Source: Chloroflexota bacterium
Lineage (GTDB): Bacteria > Chloroflexota > UBA6077 > CF-72
DNA length: 13,529 nt
NCBI GenBank assembly: GCA_019247135.1
Contig: JAFAPL010000497.1
Coordinates: 1-13,529, forward strand
Direction: 5' to 3'
Shown here in pieces: positions 1 through 5,774 of the stretch (positions are counted from its first letter, which is position 1; every line of letters begins with the position of its first letter). The notes below the pieces were generated by a model that was not told the DNA's origin, made no database searches, and saw only the letters and a program-made list of their open reading frames with translations. The position numbers and the translations under genes were made by a program.

Positions 1-1
1 C

Positions 2-1312
2 GACGTCGACGTGCTGACCGAACTCGTGGCCAAGTCGCTGGTGGTGGCGGAGCCGCGGAACGGGTCCGTGCGATATCGCCTGCTCGAGACCCTCAGGGAA
101 TATGCCGCCGAACGGCTCGAACGGTCTGGAGAGGCGTCCGTGGTACGTGGCCGGCACGTGCGCTATTTCCGCGCGCTCGCCGAAAACGGCCACGTCACCC
201 GGCGTGGAGTCCGCTACGCCAGGAACATGGACCTGGTCAGCCTGGAACACGACAACCTGCGTGCGGCGCTGTCGTGGGTCCTTGCCTCTGGTGAGCTCGA
301 TGAAGGCCTCGCGATTTGTCAGGCGCTGAGCGGATTCTGGTTGTCCCGGGGCCACCTGGAGGAAGGTGCCGACTGGCTGCGGCGGTTCCTGGAACGGCCG
401 GAGCGCCTCACGCCGGATGGCCTGGCGCAAAGCCTGTATACGGCCGGACGCATCGCCGAGTATCAGGGCGCGCTCGACGTTGCGCGTAACCAGTTCGACC
501 GGAGCCTGAGCGTCGCACGACAGCACCGCCGCGAGGAGCACGCGGCACGGGCACTGTTTGGGTTGGGGGACGTTGCCGTGCACGAGGGCGATCTCGACCG
601 CGCGTACGCGTCGTTTGACGAAGGCCTCCCGCTTGCCCGAGCAACTGGTTTGCTGCCCGAGATGGCCGAGGCGCTGGTGTCGCTCGCGCGGATCGATGGG
701 ATTCGTGGACAGCAAACGCGTGCCAGGCAGCGGGGCGAGGAGGCTCTGACGATCCAGCGCCAACTTGGGGACGCCTGGGGTATCGCGTACGTTTCGAACG
801 AACTGGGCTCACAGGCCCGACACGCAGGCGACCTTGAACGCGCACAGCGGATGCTGGAGCAAGCGCATGCTCTGTGGCGGACCTCCGGGAGTCGCATGGG
901 TGAACGCGCGGCGCTCATGAATCTGGCCGTTGTCACCCTTGAACGCGGTGATCTCCAGCGAGCAGGTGCCCTGGCGGTCGACGTTCTCCACTTGTGTATA
1001 GAGATGTCCGACACGTCTGTGACGACGGTCCGGTGTCTGGAGATCGCCTCTGACGTTCTTCGGTCGATGGGTGCTCCGGAAGACGCTGCGTGCCTGGCCG
1101 CGGCAGCGGAGGTGCATCGTCGGGCGCTCGGCGCTCCCGTTCCCGCCGACGAGCGCCCGGAGCGCGAGGCCACGCTCGAGGCGGCACGGGCAGCCCTCAG
1201 CCGCGAGGACTTCGAGCAAGCCTGGCAGGATGGCACTGGCCTGTCGCTCCAGGAAGCGGTCGTGCTGGCGGCCGATCGCCTCACGTCCCAGGGGAAGCTG
1301 AAGTCCGCCTGA
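2..1312 (+). CDS. STAND/NB-ARC-type transcriptional regulator, C-terminal TPR part (5'-truncated by window edge)
   Basis: The reading frame is open to the left edge, so the true start and the N-terminal DNA-binding and ATPase domains lie outside the window; 436 codons are visible. The first residues carry the winged-helix hallmark that follows the NB-ARC ATPase in COG3903-type regulators (LVAKSLVV, then YRLLETLREYAAERL). A long alpha-helical TPR-like region follows, with repeated A-rich helices such as ALFGLGDVAVHEGDLDRA. The tail (ALGAPVPADERPE, then LSLQEAVVLAADRL) is the typical end of this family. Such proteins sense a ligand or partner through the TPRs and switch transcription in an ATP-dependent way. 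It is paralogous to the complete regulator at 6877-9291. Whether its missing N-terminus is XRE, LuxR, SARP or a cyclase domain cannot be seen. The family call is secure; the target is unknown. Confidence 0.85.
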   Translation, partial: DVDVLTELVAKSLVVAEPRNGSVRYRLLETLREYAAERLERSGEASVVRGRHVRYFRALAENGHVTRRGVRYARNMDLVSLEHDNLRAALSWVLASGELDEGLAICQALSGFWLSRGHLEEGADWLRRFLERPERLTPDGLAQSLYTAGRIAEYQGALDVARNQFDRSLSVARQHRREEHAARALFGLGDVAVHEGDLDRAYASFDEGLPLARATGLLPEMAEALVSLARIDGIRGQQTRARQRGEEALTIQRQLGDAWGIAYVSNELGSQARHAGDLERAQRMLEQAHALWRTSGSRMGERAALMNLAVVTLERGDLQRAGALAVDVLHLCIEMSDTSVTTVRCLEIASDVLRSMGAPEDAACLAAAAEVHRRALGAPVPADERPEREATLEAARAALSREDFEQAWQDGTGLSLQEAVVLAADRLTSQGKLKSA

Positions 1313-1319
1313 CGCAATC

Positions 1320-1337
1320 GCGTACAGAGTGCGTACA
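1320..1337 (+). promoter_or_regulatory. Heptamer direct repeat, possible activator-binding site
   Basis: GCGTACA occurs at 1320-1326 and again at 1331-1337, separated by the four bases GAGT, giving an 11-bp period. It lies between the regulator stop codon and the SnoaL-like gene start at 1383. Heptamer direct repeats at 11-bp spacing are the classical architecture of SARP-type activator boxes. No convincing -10 box follows at the expected distance, so this is a suggestion only. Confidence 0.3.
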
Positions 1338-1382
1338 CGCTGCGCGTCGAGTGGTGGTGGCGCGCCATCTACGTTGGGAGGC

Positions 1383-2192
1383 ATGACCGCTATCGAGACG
1401 AATCGCGCGACCATCACCGCCTACCTTGACGCGCTGATCGCCCGGGGAAACTACGCCCAATACTTCACCCCAGACGTGAGTGTGCAGGTGGTTGGCAGCG
1501 ATCAACTCACCCACGGACGAGAAGCTGTTGAGAGCATGATTCGCTACCTTCACGAGCAGGCGTTCGATGCCCACCCGGAGCTCAAGACCCTCATGGTGGA
1601 TGGGGAGCGCGCCGCGGTGGAGGCGGAGTTTGTCGGCAGCCAAGTCGCGGAGTTCGCAGGCATCATCGCCACGGGCAAGACAGTGCGCGTGCCGTACAGC
1701 GTCGCGTACGAACTCGAAGGGGATCGCATCAAGAGCCTGCGCATTTACGGCCTGATGCAAGGATTGCTCGAGCAGTTGTCGGGCCACTCGAACGGGGTAC
1801 TCCTGCGGCGTTACTACGAGGCAGTGGCGGACTGGTCCGCCATGCAGCATTTGCTTACGGAGGACTTTACGTTTCATGCGCCTAACAATGTTGCGGGCGC
1901 CCGCGGGCTCGAACGCCACCAACAGTTCCTGGCCTGGCACCGTGGTGTACTGCCCGACCAGCACTTCGAAATCGAGGACGTCGTCGCGGATGCCAGCCGC
2001 GGAGCGGTGCGCTGGACCCTGACGGGTACCCAACACGCCGAGTTCCTAGGCGTCGCTCCGACGGGCCGACGTGTTGCGGTCACCGGTCAGGACTTCTTCA
2101 GGTTTGCCGACGGCAGGATCGCTGAGATCTGGCGGAGCTTCGACCTGCGGGAGATGGTCCGTCAGTTTAGCTCCGACAGCGCTACATCCTGA
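1383..2192 (+). CDS. Tandem SnoaL-like / ester cyclase family protein
   Basis: A 269-residue protein with two NTF2-fold SnoaL-like domains in tandem. The first (about residues 5-125) has the typical N-terminal helix (ATITAYLDALIARGNYAQYF) and ends in a strand pair around YELEGDRIKSLRIYG. The second (about residues 135-265) is a clearer match to SnoaL-like ester cyclases, with LRRYYEAV, LTEDFTFHAP, HAEFLGVAPTGRRVAVTGQDFFR and FADGRIAEIW. Family members are polyketide cyclases, hydratases or small-molecule-binding proteins of unknown substrate, acting in the cytoplasm. The ATG at 1383 is chosen because GGGAGG lies just before it and the domain begins there; that spacing is very tight, and an in-frame upstream extension to 1329 exists but looks non-coding. 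It sits 70 bp downstream of the STAND regulator, which may control it. The substrate is not predictable. Confidence 0.85.
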   Translation: MTAIETNRATITAYLDALIARGNYAQYFTPDVSVQVVGSDQLTHGREAVESMIRYLHEQAFDAHPELKTLMVDGERAAVEAEFVGSQVAEFAGIIATGKTVRVPYSVAYELEGDRIKSLRIYGLMQGLLEQLSGHSNGVLLRRYYEAVADWSAMQHLLTEDFTFHAPNNVAGARGLERHQQFLAWHRGVLPDQHFEIEDVVADASRGAVRWTLTGTQHAEFLGVAPTGRRVAVTGQDFFRFADGRIAEIWRSFDLREMVRQFSSDSATS

Positions 2193-2389
2193 CCCTCTGG
2201 TCATCAACGAGTCGTAATCGAGCGCGGTGGATCCGATGAGGAGGTCCCATGGCATCAGCGGAGGAGCAGCACCGGGCACGGTCAACACGTGGGTGGTGTG
2301 TCAGAGATAGGCCGGGTGGATGGAGTCCACAACTCTATAGCGGTATTTCGATCTGGAGTCCGACCGCTGTGTCGTTTAGCAGCTACTAC

Positions 2390-2446
2390 CCCGAGAGGGT
2401 CTCAGGCCACGTCGTGACGGGATGCACCTACCGCCTGAGCCTCGGG
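2390..2446. repeat. Two-part inverted repeat (stem-loop)
   Basis: CCCGAG at 2390-2395 pairs with CTCGGG at 2441-2446. After an asymmetric internal loop, CTCAGGC at 2401-2407 pairs with GCCTGAG at 2433-2439, leaving a 25-base apical loop. No T tract follows, so it is not a standard intrinsic terminator. It could be a structured RNA element or a protein-binding site upstream of the GYD gene. Confidence 0.4.
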
Positions 2447-2485
2447 ATCTGCAGGTGGTGGACCGGCGCACTTTGACGGAAGATC

Positions 2486-2491
2486 TATACT
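2486..2491 (+). promoter_or_regulatory. Possible -10 box of the GYD gene
   Basis: TATACT lies 33 bp upstream of the GYD ATG and is a near-consensus sigma-70 -10 element in an otherwise GC-rich stretch. A TTGACG at 2473-2478 resembles a -35 box but is only 7 bp away, so it cannot partner this -10 box. The call is weak. Confidence 0.3.
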
Positions 2492-2523
2492 GCCGCCTGG
2501 GGACGAGACGGTGAGGTGCAGTC

Positions 2524-2856
2524 ATGCCTGAGTACCTGGTCGAAGCCGCGTACACGCCCGAAGCGTGGGCAACCTTTCTCAAGAACCCACAGGACCGAAC
2601 TGAAGCCGCGAGGCGTTTGACCGAAAGTCTGGGTGGCAGGCTCGAAACGGTACGCTTGAGCTTCGGTGAGTACGACGTGGTTCTCATCATCAATCTGCCT
2701 GACAACGCGAGTGCAGCCGCCCTGTCGATGATCTTGTCCGCGGGTGGGGCGTTGAAAGCGATCAAAACAACGCCGTTGCTCTCAGTTGAGGAAGGGGTCG
2801 AAGCAATGCGCAAAGGCGGTGCGGCGGGGACGAGCTATCGACCGCCTGCTGGGTGA
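2524..2856 (+). CDS. GYD domain-containing protein
   Basis: A 110-residue protein matching the GYD family (PF08734) over nearly its full length. It begins MPEYLVEAAYTPEAW and contains the family's signature FGEYDVVLIINLPDN, then SAAALSMILSAGGALKAIKT and TPLLSVEEGVEAM, closing with SYRPPAG. GYD proteins are small ferredoxin-like alpha/beta proteins found alone in many soil bacteria; their biochemical role is unknown. The ATG at 2524 is supported by a GGTGAGGTG ribosome-binding site ending five bases upstream. It stands alone, converging with the zinc-ribbon gene at 3041-3349 across a 184-bp gap that holds only short imperfect hairpins (for example GACTC-TGG-GAGTC at 2976-2988). The identification is firm; the function is unknown. 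Confidence 0.93.
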   Translation: MPEYLVEAAYTPEAWATFLKNPQDRTEAARRLTESLGGRLETVRLSFGEYDVVLIINLPDNASAAALSMILSAGGALKAIKTTPLLSVEEGVEAMRKGGAAGTSYRPPAG

Positions 2857-3040
2857 GCGCGGGCGCGGGGCTGGTTGCGTGATTGGCGCAATTTCCGCCA
2901 GTTGAGGCGACGGGACTGCAAGTAAGCGTTTCTGCACTCCGGAACTTGACGAACATTGTCGTGTTCGCGGCCAGCGACTCTGGGAGTCAAAGAGCGTTCG
3001 CTAGTCCGCGCCAGGCAGGTCGCTGACCGATGATCCCGCA

Positions 3041-3349
3041 TCAGGTGATGAATCGACGCAGCCGCGGTGCCGCTATGGGGCGTACGTCGTCGGTGTAGAA
3101 CCCGGCATGCACCGCGGCACGGTAGCTCTCCAGGCGTGCCAGCTCGGCGGCATTGAACGGCAGCCCGTCCCTAGTTACGACGACTGCCGGACTGGCGGGT
3201 GAGGTCGCGACCGGGGTGCTGCCGTTTCGCGCGAAATCAACGCCCCATTGCCAACGGCAGTTGAAGCAGAACGATACGGACCCCAACCGCACGGTCCGCG
3301 TGTGGCCGCAGCGCGGGCACGGCACATGCGCGATCACGAAGTCGTGCAC
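3041..3349 (-). CDS. Small zinc-ribbon protein of unknown function
   Basis: A 102-residue protein starting with GTG at 3349, chosen because a strong GGAGGAG ribosome-binding site lies eight bases upstream. The N-terminus holds a zinc ribbon with four cysteines, CPRC at residues 11-14 and CFNC at 28-31, followed by an aromatic RWQW. The middle is a low-complexity S/T/P/A linker, and the C-terminus has a predicted helix (NAAELARLESYRAAVHAGFYTD). I recognise the ribbon but not a named family; it may bind nucleic acid or a protein partner. It is the last gene of the minus-strand cluster, 88 bp after the ubiquitin-like gene, so co-transcription is plausible but a functional link is inference. The strong ribosome-binding site and the cysteine pattern make it a real gene. 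Confidence 0.75.
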   Translation of the reverse strand: MHDFVIAHVPCPRCGHTRTVRLGSVSFCFNCRWQWGVDFARNGSTPVATSPASPAVVVTRDGLPFNAAELARLESYRAAVHAGFYTDDVRPIAAPRLRRFIT

Positions 3350-3437
3350 TGGTCGGACTCCTCCGATCTGTTGAGTATGGGCGCCAATTGTGAGGTGGCG
3401 TAGGCACGCCGGTCGACGTCCACTGCTGCCCGCGGAC

Positions 3438-3731
3438 TCAGCCTCCGGCTACGGCGGCAATGATGGCCAGCTCGTCACCATTGCGGAGCGACATCGCGGC
3501 GCAATCGCCCCGCACGATCTCGTCATTGATCACCAGCACGAACCCATGCGCCAGGCTGGCGCCGTCGAGCAATACGCGTTGCGCGAGCAGCGGGAATCTT
3601 TCGCTCAGTTCCCCGACCACCGCCGGCCATGAGCCTGCTTCAAGTGACACCAGACGCCGCGTCCCTTTGACCTGACACTCCTGGTCAGACAGCAGCGCGA
3701 CCAGGTACGCGGGTAGAACCAGCGTGACCAT
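3438..3731 (-). CDS. MoaD/ThiS-family ubiquitin-like sulfur carrier protein
   Basis: A 97-residue beta-grasp protein. It opens with a beta strand (MVTLVLPAYLVALL), has the helix segment WPAVVGELSERFPLLAQRVL, then FVLVINDEIVR, and ends NGDELAIIAAVAGG with the stop codon directly after Gly-Gly. This is the MoaD/ThiS/CysO pattern: the exposed C-terminal diglycine is adenylated by an E1-like enzyme and becomes a thiocarboxylate (sulfur donor), or in some systems is conjugated to amines. No processing is needed because nothing follows GG. The ATG is preceded by AGGGGGT with a five-base spacer. The gene begins inside the 3' end of the JAMM-FGE gene (47-bp overlap), implying translational coupling and a shared task. 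It is too unlike canonical MoaD in context (no moa or thi genes nearby) to name further. The family call is confident; the role is inferred. Confidence 0.9.
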   Translation of the reverse strand: MVTLVLPAYLVALLSDQECQVKGTRRLVSLEAGSWPAVVGELSERFPLLAQRVLLDGASLAHGFVLVINDEIVRGDCAAMSLRNGDELAIIAAVAGG

Positions 3732-5289
3732 AAGTACCCCCTATTGATCGAGCGAGTCGGAAGCCCAGGTCCGCGGCGCGGAACTGGGAGTGTTCGTGAA
3801 AGCGATAGCGTGTACGGCACATTTCGGCAAACGAGTGCATGCATCCGCCGCGGCAAACTCTGTGCACACTGTCCAGGGACTCGGCCGGACGCGGCACGCG
3901 GACTGGATCGGTCGTCGGAGCGTCGGCATAGAACGTCTCGTCGTAGACATCGGCGCACCACTCCCATACGTTGCCGTGCAGGTCGAAAATTCCATACGCG
4001 TTGGGTTGGCGAGTCGCCACCGGATGTGCCTCGGAGCCGGCGTTCTGGCTGTACCACGCGTACCTGGAGAGCGCATCCTCCTCGCCGCAGCACCACTGGC
4101 CGGCGGAGCCACCACCGCAGGCGAACTCCCACTCGGCTTCGGTCGGCAAGCGACAGCCCACCCACATCGCAAAGAGCGCCGCGTCGAACCATGTCACGTC
4201 GACAGCCGGCCGCGAGCGTTCGGACGTCGCGGCGCTGGCGCGGTCGGCGTCGAACAGGGCCAACAGCCCGCACGTGACGGGGACGCGAGCCAACAGGAAT
4301 GGCGACAGGTTGACCTGGTGCACTGGCACCTCACCCATGAAGTGCTCGGCGTTGGCCTCGGCGCTGCCCATCGCAAAGGAGCCGCCATCCAGCGGCGCCA
4401 TCAGTCCGGCGATGTGGGCGTCGTAGCGTTCTTCGGCGCCGCGCAGGAACCCAGCCCACAGAAGCTCATCGATGGCCTCCTGGTGGCGACTATGTACCAG
4501 GTCTTCGATGGCGGTCACAATCGATCTGGAGCTCTGGCAGACGGGGCGACCGTGCTGGTCGAGCGCCAGCACGCGTCGCGCGCGACGGATCACCACGTCG
4601 AGAGGCAAGGCGCTGCGTGGGCCGTCACTGGCAGACAGTGCCGGGTTGTCTGAGCTTGCCGGCGGAACCACCAGTGGGAGTTCACGAACGCCCGTGTCGG
4701 ACACACCGAACGCGCGCAGCTGTGGCAAATCCGGGTTGCGCACGGACACGATCAGGTGCCACAACGACGGGAAACGCTGCACGTGCAGGTCGTAGTCGAC
4801 CCGGGAAAAGTTGGCGGGATGGCGGATGTGACTATGAAAAACGCCGACCTCCACCATGCCGCGGGCCCAGATCATCTTCTGCACCTGCCACGCTTCTTCG
4901 GGCGTGGCCACGAAGCCGGCGTTGTCGTGTTCGACGAAATACTGTCCGTACCGCTCGAACCGCTCCTTCCACACGCCCGTGTTGCGGATGTTCGACTCGA
5001 ACAGCACAAAGTCAGTCACCGTCCACGGATCCCCGTCAGAGAGCAGATAGCCGAAGGTCTTGAGCGGCAAGCGAGCCCGGACCGCGTGCACCAGCCGCTC
5101 GTAGACTGATGGCGGCAGTACCACCGTGCCGCTGGCTTTGTTCGATCCGCTCGCCATGAGGCTTGGACCCGTGTCGACTGTCACGTCAGATAAACGCACG
5201 CGGCGCGACAATTTTGCGGAGACGCGACCATTTCGCGACCACGGCCCGACCGCGATCGGCGCTACATTGCGGGTGCGGGTGTTGGGCAT
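3685..5289 (-). CDS. JAMM/MPN (Mov34) isopeptidase-like domain fused to an FGE-sulfatase-type domain
   Basis: A 534-residue protein. The ATG at 5289 has an excellent GGAGG site six bases upstream; an internal ATG at residue 45 lacks one. Residues 1-50 are basic and probably disordered. Residues about 55-205 form a JAMM/MPN domain with a perfect metal motif H152-S-H154-x7-S162-x2-D165 and a Mec+-like end (NPDLPQLRAFGV). The usual metal-water glutamate (E-x-x-G) is lysine here (K77, in LPLKTFGYLL). Residues about 298-514 form an FGE-sulfatase domain (PF03781): DGGSFAMGS, VTWFDAALF, RLPTEAEWEFA, YGIFDLHGNVWEW, RGG and DLGFRLAR. Catalytic FGEs have two cysteines five residues apart; here C483 and C491 are eight apart, so authentic formylglycine synthesis is doubtful. 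JAMM proteins beside MoaD-like proteins cleave Ubl adducts (Mec+/CysO, QbsD/QbsE), and the adjacent overlapping Ubl gene suggests that partnership. Domain calls are strong; the combined reaction is unknown. Confidence 0.9.
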   Translation of the reverse strand: MPNTRTRNVAPIAVGPWSRNGRVSAKLSRRVRLSDVTVDTGPSLMASGSNKASGTVVLPPSVYERLVHAVRARLPLKTFGYLLSDGDPWTVTDFVLFESNIRNTGVWKERFERYGQYFVEHDNAGFVATPEEAWQVQKMIWARGMVEVGVFHSHIRHPANFSRVDYDLHVQRFPSLWHLIVSVRNPDLPQLRAFGVSDTGVRELPLVVPPASSDNPALSASDGPRSALPLDVVIRRARRVLALDQHGRPVCQSSRSIVTAIEDLVHSRHQEAIDELLWAGFLRGAEERYDAHIAGLMAPLDGGSFAMGSAEANAEHFMGEVPVHQVNLSPFLLARVPVTCGLLALFDADRASAATSERSRPAVDVTWFDAALFAMWVGCRLPTEAEWEFACGGGSAGQWCCGEEDALSRYAWYSQNAGSEAHPVATRQPNAYGIFDLHGNVWEWCADVYDETFYADAPTTDPVRVPRPAESLDSVHRVCRGGCMHSFAEMCRTRYRFHEHSQFRAADLGFRLARSIGGTYGHAGSTRVPGRAAV

Positions 5290-5311
5290 GTCCTTCCTCC
5301 CGGTCGAGGAT

Positions 5312-5392
5312 TCAGTCGGGCTGCAGTTGGATCACCGTCTCACCGCGATTGTCGGTCTGCCGTGAGTGTTCGAGCTCTTCGAGCGTCTGCAT
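5312..5392 (-). CDS. Possible 26-residue small ORF directly upstream of the JAMM-FGE gene
   Basis: ATG at 5392 to TGA at 5312 encodes MQTLEELEHSRQTDN, followed by an 11-residue end closing in IQLQPD. It is hydrophilic, Glu/Gln-rich and ends 12 bases before the ribosome-binding site of the next gene, as an operon member or leader peptide would. There is no good ribosome-binding site of its own. It may instead be the C-terminus of the frame at 5332-5607 after a one-base deletion, or chance. I do not recognise it. Confidence 0.25.
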   Translation of the reverse strand: MQTLEELEHSRQTDNRGETVIQLQPD

Positions 5393-5471
5393 CCAACGTC
5401 TTGTCCTATTAGACCCGTGCGGTCAGAGCTACTGTTGCGGGCAGCGCATTCACAGTCGAGACGCAGCGTGA

Positions 5472-5612
5472 ACGCGGTGCGCACCCAATGCACAGGCAAC
5501 GTGCGGCCGCGCTCACCGGGCAGCTCGCGCTCGCGTCCGAAAAGCTCGTCAACGGCAGCGGGAGCGGGAGCCGGTTCGCAAGCACACTCGGGCAAGTGCG
5601 TGCGCACCGCGT
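5472..5612. repeat. 13-bp inverted repeat pair with GTGCGCAC palindromes
   Basis: ACGCGGTGCGCAC at 5472-5484 recurs as its exact reverse complement at 5600-5612. Each arm contains the 8-bp palindrome GTGCGCAC (5477-5484 and 5600-5607), and the first lies in a 10-bp palindrome GGTGCGCACC. The arms are 115 bp apart, between divergently transcribed genes. This suggests two operators for a dimeric regulator that could loop the DNA, though GC-rich sequence raises the chance background. Confidence 0.4.
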
Positions 5613-5774
5613 GCGCTTTGCGCGTCGTGCTGAGTGAGCTGCCAGTGCATGCTAGGTGCGAGCTTCAGATGAAGGAGTCCCCAATCATTGACGACGGAGA
5701 CGGCGATACTGTCGGTGGCATCGCCGCCAGCGGTGGCCGCGGCCACCAACACATGGAGGTCGCCGAGGCAGGCT

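Larger units (their letters stand above)
2193..2523. other. Intergenic region with hairpin, no convincing gene
   Basis: These 331 bases separate the SnoaL-like and GYD genes. A 75-codon frame at 2249-2476 has AGGAGG four bases before its ATG, but its translation (W-, S- and R-rich, no recognisable fold) does not look like a protein, so it is not annotated as a gene. The stop codon of the upstream gene sits in a small hairpin, TGACC-CTCT-GGTCA (2190-2203), without a T tract. A larger two-part stem-loop is listed separately at 2390-2446. Confidence 0.5.
5290..5774. other. Divergent intergenic region between the JAMM cluster and the methyltransferase
   Basis: This stretch should hold the promoters of both flanking transcription units. 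It contains a 13-bp inverted repeat (listed separately). On the minus strand a 91-codon frame (5332-5607, GTG start) with high GC at third positions and the segment LPGERGRTLPVHWVRTAF looks partly coding but matches no family I know. A 26-codon frame (5312-5392) ends 12 bases before the ribosome-binding site of the JAMM gene. The two minus-strand frames overlap and could be one small gene broken by a one-base deletion near 5393. Neither is certain. I see no tRNA or clear -35/-10 pair. Confidence 0.45.

Noticed and set aside
463..1368. Long minus-strand open frame (301 codons) opposite the first regulator
   Set aside because: Arg/Ser/Ala-rich shadow of a GC-rich gene; no recognisable domain, and the plus-strand frame has clear family motifs.
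2249..2476. 75-codon frame with an AGGAGG upstream
   Set aside because: The translation is not protein-like, and a possible ribosome-binding site alone is weak evidence in GC-rich DNA.
3790..4653. Plus-strand open frame of 287 codons
   Set aside because: Antisense to the JAMM-FGE gene, whose motifs are unmistakable; no domain in the translation.
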